Below are positions 1 through 8,662 of a stretch of 64,000 nucleotides of DNA, one piece after another; position 1 is the stretch's first letter; each line of letters opens with the position of its first letter. The stretch covers positions 25,542 to 89,541 of the forward strand of contig NZ_VOSW01000034.1 of assembly GCF_009690905.1 (NCBI RefSeq), read 5' to 3'. The DNA is from Paraburkholderia madseniana (GTDB lineage: Bacteria > Pseudomonadota > Gammaproteobacteria > Burkholderiales > Burkholderiaceae). A model generated the notes under the pieces. The model ran no database searches. It was not told the DNA's origin and was given only the letters and a program-made list of their open reading frames with translations. A program made the position numbers and the translations under genes.

Positions 1-939
1 GAAAAACCGCGCGCGCAGCCGGTCGCGCATCGGGTAATGCCGCGACAGCAGCACACGCCATGCGGCGGCTGATTCGCCGGCGCGCGCATAGGCGGATGCG
101 GCGCGCGGCGCCACGCGCCGCAGCGCGTCCTCGCGCGCGGCCTGCGCGGCGGCGGGCACGCTGCTCGCGCGCAATTGCGCGAACGCGTGCATCGCCGGCA
201 ACGCGTGAGTCGATATCGATAGCGCCGTTTCGCGCGACACCGACACGAACTCATTCACGAAACAGATCGCGACCGCATCGACGCTGAGCCGCAAGCCAAA
301 ATCGAAGTCACACGCTTCGCCGACCTCGGCCGCCGCGCGGTACGCGATCCGGCGCGCGGCCAGCGTATCCACCAGATAGCCGTTATTCGGAAACATCTGG
401 TCGATCCCTGCCAGTGCCGGCACCGGCAGGCGGCCGGCGCGTTCAGGCACACGCAGATAATCGCGGTTCAGACGTTCAGTGGCTTGCGGCCGCGGCGTGC
501 CGTCGTCGGCGATAACGTGCTGTTTGCCGAACGCCGCGGTCAACTCGGGATACGCGTGCCAGCACGCGTCGAGACAGGTCAGTGCGTCCGGCTCAAGCAG
601 ATCGTCGTCGTGCAGCAGCACGAGCCGCGCGCCTTGCGCGCGCGCGAACAGCCGGTTCACATTGGCCGCCTGTCCGAGGCGGGGCACATTGCGTTCATAA
701 CGAATCGGGATCGGCCGCGTGCTGCGCAAGCGGCACCGCTCCACCACCTGCTGCGCGCGGTCGTCGTTCGAGTCGTCACCGATGACGATTTCAAACTCGC
801 CATACGTCTGCGCGTGGCAGCTCTCGATGGCCTGTTCGAGCAAGGCGGGCCGATTGCAGCTCGGAATGCAGATGGAGATCAGACGCACGGTCAATTCGCT
901 GCCGCTACCCTGCCCGGCCTCGTTCGTGGTCTCAATCAT
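1..939 (-). CDS. Family 2 glycosyltransferase, C-terminus cut by window edge
   Basis: Reading the minus strand from an ATG at 939 gives an open frame of 313 codons that is still open at base 1. A GGAG ribosome site lies six bases before the start. The N-terminus has the GT-A nucleotide-binding look (LISICIPSCNRPALLEQAI, about residues 19-37), then VIGDDSND near residue 50 and LLHDDDLLEPD near residue 105, the Asp-rich metal and sugar-nucleotide site of GT2 enzymes. No membrane segment is visible, so it is probably a cytoplasmic enzyme adding one sugar to a lipid-linked repeat unit. It diverges from the flippase gene at 1158. The sugar donor cannot be told from sequence. Confidence 0.85.
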   Translation of the reverse strand, partial: MIETTNEAGQGSGSELTVRLISICIPSCNRPALLEQAIESCHAQTYGEFEIVIGDDSNDDRAQQVVERCRLRSTRPIPIRYERNVPRLGQAANVNRLFARAQGARLVLLHDDDLLEPDALTCLDACWHAYPELTAAFGKQHVIADDGTPRPQATERLNRDYLRVPERAGRLPVPALAGIDQMFPNNGYLVDTLAARRIAYRAAAEVGEACDFDFGLRLSVDAVAICFVNEFVSVSRETALSISTHALPAMHAFAQLRASSVPAAAQAAREDALRRVAPRAASAYARAGESAAAWRVLLSRHYPMRDRLRARFF

Positions 940-1157
940 GGGGGCTCCGAAAATCGTAACGGATTTCATTTAACCCTGCCGGACCCTAATTATCTGTACG
1001 GCCACCCACACATCCGCAAAGGGCGAAGGTGCACTATCGAGTGCATACGACAGGCCGGCGCCCTCGTTTCAAGCGCGCTGCTGGGTGCGGCTGCGCACCG
1101 ACAGCATCGACGATCGACCACACCATCCAATGACTTCACCCGCCGGAAAAGCGCACC

Positions 1158-2615
1158 ATGGAAAGAAGTATCGTCAAGAACATCTTCATCAATTTTGCAG
1201 GAGCAATCGCTCCGACCTTCATCTCCCTCGTCACCGTGCCTGCCTATATCCACCTGATGGGTGTCGAGCGCTATGGGGTCATCAATCTGGTGTGGGCGCT
1301 CATCGGCTACTTCAGCGTGCTCGATCTCGGCACGAGTCTCGCCACCGAAAATCAGATCTCCAAGGCGCGCGCCGCCAATGACGACTCGATCGAGCGCATC
1401 TTCTGGAGCGCGTGGTTCATGAATCTGGGGACCGGCATCGTGGGTGGCGTGCTGGTTTACCTCGGCACGTTTCTCTACATTACGCACGGCGTGAAGATCG
1501 AGCCGGCTTTTCAGCGCGAGGTGATGGCGAGCCTGCCGTGGATCGCAGTGGCCGTGCCGATCGCGAACGTCTCGTGGGTCTTTGCCGGCGCCATCAACGG
1601 GGTGGAACGCTTCACCAGCTTCAATATCAACCAGACGCTCGGTACGGCGCTGTTCCAGCTGCTGCCACTCGCTTCGATCTTCTGCTTCTCGCCCTCGCTG
1701 GCGGTGGTGATTCCCGCCGCGGTGGTGGCCCGTCTGATCGCCGGTGTGCTGCTCGGCGCGGCGGCGTTCCGCGCGATCGGCATTCGCCGCGTGCGGATGC
1801 CGCAATGGCGCGTGATGGCCGAACTCTTTCGCTATGGCCGCTGGATGCTGATGTTCTCGGGCGCCAACATGATCGCGTCGACACTCGACCGGGTGCTGAT
1901 CGGCGGGCTGCTGGGCGCGCGCTTCGTTACTTACTATGCGACCCCGCAGAACCTCATCACGCGCCTTAACCTGCTGCCGATTGCGATGGTGCGCACGCTC
2001 TTCCCGCGCCTGTCAGCCGTCTCGCGCGCCGACGCCGACGCCCTTGCGCATAGCGCCCTCGCCTTTCTGAACGGCGCCTTCACGCCGTGCGTGATCGTCG
2101 CGCTGTTCGCGCTCAAGCCTTTTCTGACGCTATGGCTGGGGCCGGCGGTCGCGGCCGCAGCGCCGGTTGCCAGCGTGCTCGTGCTGGGCGTGTGGCTGGG
2201 TGGCCAGTCGGGCATTCTGGGCATTCTGATTCAGGCGCAGACCAATCCGGCCTATATCGCGAGCGTGAACTGGCTCGAACTGCCGGTGTTCGCCGGCGCG
2301 CTGTGGTGCGGGATTCACTGGTTCGGGATCATGGGCGCGGGCGTCGTCGTCGTGACGAAGTCGCTGTTCGACTATGCCGTGCTGCTATGGTTTGCGCGAC
2401 TGCATGTCTGGTCCATCGTGCGCAATATGGTGGTCCATCTCGCGTTCCTGGTCGTCGCGCTGGTGCTCTCCGAATCGATCACCGCGTTGCCGACGCTCAT
2501 CGCTGCGGCACTTGTCATGGCGGCGGCGAATCTGGGCATGTCGCTGCATGGGTCCAGCGAACTCAGGAGTGTCGTCTACAAACTCTGGACGCGCGTGACG
2601 CTGTCGGCGAGTTAG
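1158..2615 (+). CDS. Wzx-type polysaccharide flippase
   Basis: This 485-residue protein is hydrophobic almost throughout and fits 12-14 membrane helices. It opens with NIFINFAGAIAPTFISLVTVPAYIHLMGVERYG, shown here as residues about 7-40, which is the typical N-terminus of the MATE-like oligosaccharide flippases (Wzx/RfbX). Such proteins move undecaprenyl-diphosphate-linked repeat units from the cytoplasmic to the periplasmic face for polymerisation by Wzy. The ATG start has only a weak purine-rich site before it. The gene is alone on its strand, divergent from the GT2 gene and convergent with the GT4 gene ending at 2736. Function is well supported by family and neighbourhood; the repeat unit carried is unknown. 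Confidence 0.88.
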   Translation: MERSIVKNIFINFAGAIAPTFISLVTVPAYIHLMGVERYGVINLVWALIGYFSVLDLGTSLATENQISKARAANDDSIERIFWSAWFMNLGTGIVGGVLVYLGTFLYITHGVKIEPAFQREVMASLPWIAVAVPIANVSWVFAGAINGVERFTSFNINQTLGTALFQLLPLASIFCFSPSLAVVIPAAVVARLIAGVLLGAAAFRAIGIRRVRMPQWRVMAELFRYGRWMLMFSGANMIASTLDRVLIGGLLGARFVTYYATPQNLITRLNLLPIAMVRTLFPRLSAVSRADADALAHSALAFLNGAFTPCVIVALFALKPFLTLWLGPAVAAAAPVASVLVLGVWLGGQSGILGILIQAQTNPAYIASVNWLELPVFAGALWCGIHWFGIMGAGVVVVTKSLFDYAVLLWFARLHVWSIVRNMVVHLAFLVVALVLSESITALPTLIAAALVMAAANLGMSLHGSSELRSVVYKLWTRVTLSAS

Positions 2616-2666
2616 TCGAGCGGTTGCAGCGGGAGGTGAAACAGGGAGTTGAAGCGGGCCACGAAT

Positions 2667-2718
2667 TGAACTGCACGCCAAAGGTTGAATCGGTGTCCAA
2701 CTTTTGGGGTGCATTTCA
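2667..2718. repeat. Imperfect inverted repeat resembling abutted IS3/IS150-type ends
   Basis: Two arms face each other: TGAACTGCACGCCAAAGGTTG (from 2667, plus strand; first 20 bases matter) and TGAAATGCACCCCAAAAGTTG read from 2718 on the minus strand. They differ at only a few positions. The TGCACCCCAAAAGTTGGACA-like sequence is what I remember of terminal repeats of IS3-family (IS150-group) elements. Almost nothing lies between the arms, so this would be a deleted element or a minimal scar. It lies between two convergent genes and could also fold in RNA. Confidence 0.5.
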
Positions 2719-2735
2719 AATGGCGATCCGCTTTT

Positions 2736-3896
2736 TCAAGGCTTGTGTAAGGCATCCGGCACCGCGAGCGTGGCCGTGGCGATACCAGGCACACTGCCGC
2801 TGCGCGTCGCAATGGTCGCAAAGCGGCGCGGCTGGCAACGTGCCAACGTACGTTCGTAAATCGACAGATAGCCGTTACTCACCCGCTGCACGCTGAACGT
2901 GTCGAGGTTTTGCGCCGCCCGCGCAGCCAGCGCCGCATGCGCAACGCGATCGGTCAGGAGTAGCCCGAGCGTCTCTGACAGCGTGACCGGGTCGTGAGCC
3001 GGCACCAGCAGACCGGCCTCGCCGTCATCCAGCATTTCGGGAATGCCGCCCACCCGGGTCGCTACGATCACGCGTCCCGTCTCGCGCGCCTCGCACAGCA
3101 CCAGCCCGGCCGCTTCGTAGTGCGATGCCAGCGCAAACACGTCGGCCTGCGCGAGGTAAGCACGCGGGTCGGCAACAAAGCCTTCGAAGTGCGTCTGCCC
3201 GGCAATCCCGAGTTGCCCGGCGAGTGCTTCCATCGCGGCGCGGTCGGGACCATCGCCAACGAGATACAGCACCGCGTCCGGCACGCGCTTGCTCAGCAAC
3301 GCGAAGGCGTGCAGCAAATCGCCGATGCCCTTGCGTTCATACATGCCCGACACCGTGACGACGCACGGATGCGCCAATTGCGGCGCCGCGGGAACCGGCA
3401 TGCCGGCGAGGCGCGGCGTGCCGATCGTGCCGTTGCGCACCACGCTCAGGCGCGTCCTGGGTATACCTCGCCGCACCATCTCCACCCCTACGGCGTCGCT
3501 GACCGCCACCACGTGATCGCCGACGCGCATCAGCGTGGCGCTTCGCTGGAACGCGTTGTGCACTGTCGTGACGAGCACGAAACGCCGCCGCAGCGCGCTC
3601 AGGCGTGCAATCAGCGCGCCCGTCATCATGTGCGCGTGCACCACGTCGGGATCGACCTGCGCGACAAGGCGTCTGAAGCCCGCCACCATGCCCGGCACAC
3701 GCGACGGCCTGGGCGACTGGGGAAGCAGCACGTGACGCACGCCGTGCCGCGCCAGCAGGTTTTCGAAGCCGCCGCCCGCCGACGCCACCGTGACGTCGTG
3801 GCCGGCGCGCGCCTGCAGGCAGGCAAGGTCGATCATCACGTTGACGATACCGTTGCCGACGCTTTGCGCGTGATTGGCGAGATGGATGATTTTCAT
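2736..3896 (-). CDS. GT4 glycosyltransferase
   Basis: A 386-residue GT-B fold enzyme. The N-terminal half starts MKIIHLANHAQSVGNGI and carries DPDVVHAHMMTG near residue 85. The C-terminal half has the GT4 donor site: SGMYERKGIGDLLHAF near residue 193 and SHYEAAGLVLCEARETG near residue 268, where the two Glu residues form the EX7E element. It has no signal peptide. Its start overlaps the stop of the propeller-like gene by four bases (ATGA at 3893-3896), so the two are translationally coupled. It is the last gene of a minus-strand operon that begins with the GNAT gene near 10.7 kb. The last 30 residues are basic and not typical of the family. Confidence 0.87.
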   Translation of the reverse strand: MKIIHLANHAQSVGNGIVNVMIDLACLQARAGHDVTVASAGGGFENLLARHGVRHVLLPQSPRPSRVPGMVAGFRRLVAQVDPDVVHAHMMTGALIARLSALRRRFVLVTTVHNAFQRSATLMRVGDHVVAVSDAVGVEMVRRGIPRTRLSVVRNGTIGTPRLAGMPVPAAPQLAHPCVVTVSGMYERKGIGDLLHAFALLSKRVPDAVLYLVGDGPDRAAMEALAGQLGIAGQTHFEGFVADPRAYLAQADVFALASHYEAAGLVLCEARETGRVIVATRVGGIPEMLDDGEAGLLVPAHDPVTLSETLGLLLTDRVAHAALAARAAQNLDTFSVQRVSNGYLSIYERTLARCQPRRFATIATRSGSVPGIATATLAVPDALHKP

Positions 3897-6289
3897 GGAG
3901 TCTGCGCAACATCCGTTGAGTGAGGGGGCGCCGCGGCGAGCGGCGCCGTCTGTGGCGTGAAGCGATACATCAGCGCTTTGCCGTGTGCGTCTTCCTCGAC
4001 CAGCACGAGGTACTCGCCCGACGCGAGGCGATGAGCGGTCAGCGGCATCGGCACATCGATCCAGCCGCTCGTCGAACCGACTTCCTTGCCCGGCTCGAGC
4101 CGGCCGACATCGCGTCCGGTATCCCGGTCGTAGACGCGCACGATCGCGGTGCGGGTTTCGATGGCGAAAACGTAGTCGCCCGCGACCGCGAAGCCGCTGA
4201 TCGACGACCAGTCGGGCGCGCCACGGTCGGGCAAGCCGATGATGTAGCGCAGCACCGGCTTGCCGCTCTTCCAGTGGTCATAACGCGCCAGTTGCGAGCC
4301 CGCGCTATTCCAGTTGTCCTGAACAAATGGATGCGCCGGTGTCGACCCGGAGATGAACATCGTGTCGTCAGCGGGGAAATAATTCAGGCGCGCGATGCGG
4401 TAGAACGGCGCGGGCGGCGGATACTGCCGCATCGCGGCGTAGCGGTAGATCGGATTGCCGACCCGGTCGAAACCCTCTAAAGGAAACAGGCGGATGCCCT
4501 GCGACTCCGTGCCCTGCCAGATATCGCCATGGCTATCGACCCACCACGCGCGCATCTGCGGCGCATCGGTGCTGCCGGTGTTCTGGTCGAACGCGCCGGC
4601 GGAGAAATCGCCCTTGCCGGTCGCGTCGCGCCAGATCCATTCGCCTTGAGCCGGCTGGTTGGGCGGCCACGCGCCGTCGATGTGCGACTGCGCGAACAGA
4701 CCCGAAGGAATCGCCGTCTCTCGATCGGCTGTAAAGCGATAGATGCGCAGATACGACGAATACATGTCCGTCGTATAGAGCAGCCGATGTCCGTGGACAT
4801 CGCGCACGAGCGGCATGCCGCGCTGGCCGCCGAGGTAGAGATGGAAATACGGATCATAGGGATAGCGGAAACGGTCGGCGGTGTAGCCGGCGTACGACCA
4901 CTCCTCGCCGACCGGGCGTGTCAGGTCGAGTGTGAAGCGCTTGCTGCCGCTATAGACCGAGGGCGGCTCGCCATCGACGAACTGCGCCCCATCGACGAAC
5001 AGCAGCCCTTGCAGACTGAAGCGCTGCGTACCGTCGGGCGCATAGCTCTCGATCAGCGCACCGTCGTAGGTACTCGGCCCCGTGCCGATGGGACGCGGTC
5101 CCGCACCGTTCATCGACACGTAGAGGTTGCCGGCCCGGTCCACGCCGACGCCGGTTAATCCATTGAAACGCCGCGGCCCCGGCGCACCGGCGCGGCCGGC
5201 ATAAATGCCGCCCTCTTCCCCAAAACTCGCCGACAGGTGCATGCCCGCGCCCGGCTGCGCGGCGGTGGATGCCGCTGTGTCAGGACTCGCCGTGAAAACC
5301 AGGATCCGCTGGCGCACGCCGTTGTCGGCGATCAGCAGCCGTCCGCGGGTGTCGACCGTCAGATCCGCTGGCACCACGCCTGGCGGCAAGGCGAGCTCGC
5401 CCAGGCGCGCGCCATTGCGCGCACGATGGACCACGCGCTCGGCGCCTGCGGTGCGGCTGTTCTCGACGATCCACAGCGAACCGTCGGGCGCGAGCGCGAG
5501 ACGGCCCGGTTCGTGCACCGGAAAACTGCCGACCGCCTGCATGGTTTGGGCGTCGAAGATCTGAACGCGGTTGTCACGCTGATTCGACACGAATAGCCGC
5601 GCCTCGTCCGCGGCAAGCCCACGGATCGCGTAATCCTCTTTACTCGAGAAAGTCGAGACCAGCAGAAACGCCAGACGGTTGCCGCCCGGCCAACTCACCT
5701 GCCCGGCAAACGGCACGCCATCGCGGATATCGGCGCGGCTGCGGCGCGCCACGCCGGTCCACACTTCGCCCTCGTGCGGCATGCGCCGGTGTTGCGCCAT
5801 CTCGTTGCCAAGACTGACGACGGTTTGCGCGACGAACACGTACTCGTCGTTCACGGCGATCGCGTCGCCGCCCATCATGCCCCAGCCGTGCGACTCGCCG
5901 CCGTAGCGAACCAGTTGACCGTTACGGTACTGGCCGATCTCACCGCCGCCTTCGTCCCACGGTGCGTTCGTGAAGACTTCGCCATCAGGCGTGACAGCAA
6001 GCGCCTGCACGTCGATCTGCACCCAGCGATGATCCGCGTAGCCCCAGGTATTGCCGATCCACGAAGTGCGGTACGACAGCGACGGATGCGCGGCGGCGGC
6101 GCGTACTTCGTCGGCGGGCTTGCTAGCGGAAGCCACGAAGTTTGCACCCGGCGCGGCCCCGGTTGTCTGCGCCGGCCCCAGTGTCGTGCCGCCCCCCGGG
6201 CCACTTGCCGCGATCAGCACGAGCACCGGCAACGCCAGCGCGGCGGCGCATACGAGCCGTTCGAAAGTTTTGCGTGTGATGCGTCGCAT
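3893..6289 (-). CDS. Secreted NHL/beta-propeller-like protein of the polysaccharide operon
   Basis: The 798-residue product starts with a signal sequence or signal anchor: MRRITRK, then a hydrophobic run to about residue 29, then GPGGG. The body has repeated propeller-like units: IRGLAADEARLFVSNQRDNRV, with the first 20 being typical of NHL blades; LALAPDGSLWIVEN; ADLTVDTRGRLLIADNGVR; LTGVGVDRAGNLYVS. These match NHL-type blades, which bind ligands or proteins and are not catalytic on their own. It sits between GT4 genes (13 bases after the start side of the upstream gene, four-base overlap downstream), so it is probably made with the polymer machinery and acts in the periplasm or outer layer. 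I do not recognise a named family. It could be a lyase-like or scaffold protein. Confidence 0.65.
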   Translation of the reverse strand: MRRITRKTFERLVCAAALALPVLVLIAASGPGGGTTLGPAQTTGAAPGANFVASASKPADEVRAAAAHPSLSYRTSWIGNTWGYADHRWVQIDVQALAVTPDGEVFTNAPWDEGGGEIGQYRNGQLVRYGGESHGWGMMGGDAIAVNDEYVFVAQTVVSLGNEMAQHRRMPHEGEVWTGVARRSRADIRDGVPFAGQVSWPGGNRLAFLLVSTFSSKEDYAIRGLAADEARLFVSNQRDNRVQIFDAQTMQAVGSFPVHEPGRLALAPDGSLWIVENSRTAGAERVVHRARNGARLGELALPPGVVPADLTVDTRGRLLIADNGVRQRILVFTASPDTAASTAAQPGAGMHLSASFGEEGGIYAGRAGAPGPRRFNGLTGVGVDRAGNLYVSMNGAGPRPIGTGPSTYDGALIESYAPDGTQRFSLQGLLFVDGAQFVDGEPPSVYSGSKRFTLDLTRPVGEEWSYAGYTADRFRYPYDPYFHLYLGGQRGMPLVRDVHGHRLLYTTDMYSSYLRIYRFTADRETAIPSGLFAQSHIDGAWPPNQPAQGEWIWRDATGKGDFSAGAFDQNTGSTDAPQMRAWWVDSHGDIWQGTESQGIRLFPLEGFDRVGNPIYRYAAMRQYPPPAPFYRIARLNYFPADDTMFISGSTPAHPFVQDNWNSAGSQLARYDHWKSGKPVLRYIIGLPDRGAPDWSSISGFAVAGDYVFAIETRTAIVRVYDRDTGRDVGRLEPGKEVGSTSGWIDVPMPLTAHRLASGEYLVLVEEDAHGKALMYRFTPQTAPLAAAPPHSTDVAQTP

Positions 6290-6302
6290 GATCTTTTACG
6301 CG

Positions 6303-7457
6303 TCAGAACGCGTCGATCGCTTCGCGGTAAATCCGGGCGACCTGCGCGGCGACCACCGGCCGGTCGAAATGGCGGCGGGCATAGGTGCGGCATGCCTGCG
6401 AGTCCGGCATCACGCGCCGGCCAAGCAGGACATCGGCAATACCTTCGCCGATCGCCTTGAATCCGCCCGAGGACAGCACCAGCTCAGCCGATAACGGCGC
6501 GACCGCTTCCGGCAGACCGCCCACCGGCGTCACCAGAACCGGCGTGCCGGCGGCGAGCGATTCGATTGTTGTGAGCCCGAAGCCCTCGAGCGACACGGTC
6601 GGCACTACCGTCAAATCCGCGGCGCGATACCAGAGCGGCACCTTGTCGTCGGGCACGTAGCCGGCGAGCCGCACGTGACGCTCGAGCCCGCGCGCGGCGA
6701 TGCGCGCCTGCAACTCCGCCTCCAGCGGCCCTTTGCCGGCGATCGTCAGGAGTACGTCGGGAAGCATCGGCTTGACGATGGCCATCGCATCGATCAGGTC
6801 CTCGAGTCCCATGCGCGAGACGAGCCGCCGCATGCAGAACAGCAGCGGCCGGTCCATCGGCAAACCGAGACGCTCACGCGCCTGCCGCTGCGTCACGCGG
6901 GTATCGAATTGCCCGACGTCGACACAACCGGGCACGATCCGGATGCGCGCTTCATCCACGCCGTAGGTCTCGCGCAGAATCTTCCCGAACGCCTGCGACA
7001 GCACGATGTGACGCGTGCCGCCCTGGTACACGAAGCGCTCGAGCGCAACCCGCATCGCACGCGACCAGCCGCCACCGCCGCCCGGGTACGACTCGGCCGC
7101 CCAGGGTCCATGAAAATGCACGACCTTCGGCACGTGTCTGAACAGGCCCGCGGTCGGCGCCGCGTAGAGCGCGAAATGCGTGGCGACGACGTCGGGCATC
7201 TTCGCCGCCCGCAGCGCGCGCGACTGCCTGCGCGAGCCCCACAGGCGCGTGCCGAGCGGCGCCTCTACGCCGGCGAAGGCCAGCACACTGCCACCCGACG
7301 CATTGAACACCCCGGGGCTGCCCGCCACCAGCCCACGGACATTGACGCCCTGCTCCGGCAACGTATCGATCAGCGCCTTGAACATGCGATCGAGGCCACC
7401 CGGCCGCTCGTTGAACCAGTGCATGCCGATCTGCAGCGAATCGATTGGCGCGCTCAT
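6303..7457 (-). CDS. GT4 glycosyltransferase
   Basis: A 384-residue cytoplasmic GT-B enzyme. Recognisable parts are the N-terminal GMHWFNERPGGLDRMFKAL (residues 12-30), the acceptor-side KVVHFHGPWA near residue 108, MRRLVSRMGLEDLIDAM near residue 212, and TVSLEGFGLTTIESLAAGTP near residue 300, which holds the EX7E donor-site pair of family GT4. It overlaps the next upstream gene by four bases (ATGA at 7454-7457) and lies 13 bases before the propeller-like gene. It should transfer one hexose in building the repeat unit. The donor is not predictable from the sequence. Confidence 0.88.
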   Translation of the reverse strand: MSAPIDSLQIGMHWFNERPGGLDRMFKALIDTLPEQGVNVRGLVAGSPGVFNASGGSVLAFAGVEAPLGTRLWGSRRQSRALRAAKMPDVVATHFALYAAPTAGLFRHVPKVVHFHGPWAAESYPGGGGGWSRAMRVALERFVYQGGTRHIVLSQAFGKILRETYGVDEARIRIVPGCVDVGQFDTRVTQRQARERLGLPMDRPLLFCMRRLVSRMGLEDLIDAMAIVKPMLPDVLLTIAGKGPLEAELQARIAARGLERHVRLAGYVPDDKVPLWYRAADLTVVPTVSLEGFGLTTIESLAAGTPVLVTPVGGLPEAVAPLSAELVLSSGGFKAIGEGIADVLLGRRVMPDSQACRTYARRHFDRPVVAAQVARIYREAIDAF

Positions 7458-8647
7458 AGGTCCACCGATGCAGTCGCACAGCCGGCCGGCAACGATTGCG
7501 CAGCGCGCCGCGCATGCACCTGCTCATAGAGCGACAAATAGCGCTCCGCCATGGCCTGCCAACTCAAGGTTCTGGCGACTTCACGCGCCGCCTGCCCCAA
7601 CCGGTGGGCGTATTCGCGATCGCTCGCGAGGTGTTCGATCGCTGCGGCAAGCGCGGTCGCATCGTTGGGATCGTCGAGCACGATGCCGCTTCTGGCCGTA
7701 ATCACTTCGGCGCCGCCCGCGGTCCGCACGGTAATGACCGGCAATCCCGCGGCCAGCGCTTCGAGCAGCACCAGTCCCATCGGTTCGTAACGCGAGGGGA
7801 ACACGAACGCATCGACCGAACGCATCAACGCGGGCATGTCCATCACCATGTCCGTGAAGTGGACCCGTTCCGTCAACCCGAGCGACGCCACCAGCGCCGG
7901 ATACGGACTATTGTGCAGAATCCCCGCGACTGCCAGATGCACGTCGGCCGAGGTGTGCACGAGTGCGTGCAGCACCGTGTCGAGATTCTTGCGCGACATG
8001 CGCAGGTCGCCTGCGAACAGCAGCATGAACGGTGCCGTCGGCAAACCGAAGCGGGCCCGCTCAGACGGACCCGGTGCGAATTCGTCGACGTCGACGCCGT
8101 TATAAATCACTTGCAGGCGCGCCCGGCCGATGCCCAGCGCGCGGACCTCGGCGGCGACCGCATGCGACACCGGCACGACGACCTCCGCATGCCGGAAAGC
8201 CCATGTTTCGCAGCCGATATTCAGTAACGTGTAGATCACCTGATACGCATCGTAGAAGCTTCGCCACAGGCGGAACGGGTAAAAACCACAGCGATACCAG
8301 CCGTCATGAACGAAATGCGCCGCATTGACATCGGCGCGCGCCCACGCGATAAAGCCGTTCACGTGAGTCACATCGAAGTCCTGACGATGTGCGCGGATCC
8401 ACGCGCCGCAACGCCACGCGAACATCTGGTACTGAGCCAGTTTGGTCGGCAGCCGGCTTTCTGCGATCTGCACGAAACGCACGCGCGGGTGCTGCACCAG
8501 CTCAGGCGCCGCCCCGGTGGCGAGCAGCGTCACCGAATGACCGGCCGCGAGCGCGGCCAGCACGATCTCGTAGTTGACGCGTCCCTGCCCATCGTTTTTG
8601 CGCACGACATGGGTGACAATCAAAATCCGCATCCTGTTGTCCTTCAT
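7454..8647 (-). CDS. GT4 glycosyltransferase
   Basis: A GT-B glycosyltransferase of up to 397 residues. It has MRILIVTHVVRKNDGQGRVN at the N-terminus, VPVSHAVAAEVRALGI near residue 165, LLFAGDLRMSRKNLDTVL near residue 210, and FVFPSRYEPMGLVLLEALAAG near residue 292 (first 20 residues typical), the GT4 EX7E site. Two starts are possible. The longer frame begins at 8647. An ATG at 8632 has AAGGA seven bases upstream and begins MRILIV, and I think it is the true start. Four-base overlap with the following GT4 gene indicates coupling. It has no signal peptide and is probably one of the repeat-unit assembly enzymes. Confidence 0.87.
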   Translation of the reverse strand: MKDNRMRILIVTHVVRKNDGQGRVNYEIVLAALAAGHSVTLLATGAAPELVQHPRVRFVQIAESRLPTKLAQYQMFAWRCGAWIRAHRQDFDVTHVNGFIAWARADVNAAHFVHDGWYRCGFYPFRLWRSFYDAYQVIYTLLNIGCETWAFRHAEVVVPVSHAVAAEVRALGIGRARLQVIYNGVDVDEFAPGPSERARFGLPTAPFMLLFAGDLRMSRKNLDTVLHALVHTSADVHLAVAGILHNSPYPALVASLGLTERVHFTDMVMDMPALMRSVDAFVFPSRYEPMGLVLLEALAAGLPVITVRTAGGAEVITARSGIVLDDPNDATALAAAIEHLASDREYAHRLGQAAREVARTLSWQAMAERYLSLYEQVHARRAAQSLPAGCATASVDL

Positions 8648-8662
8648 CTGCCTGTCTTTTTT

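Noticed and set aside
484..1257. Plus-strand open frame of 257 codons over the left edge
   Set aside because: It is antisense to the GT2 gene, whose motifs (DDSND, HDDDLLEPD) are clear on the minus strand.
990..1805. Long minus-strand frame rich in Arg, His and Asp
   Set aside because: It is a high-GC antisense frame of the flippase gene and has no family features.
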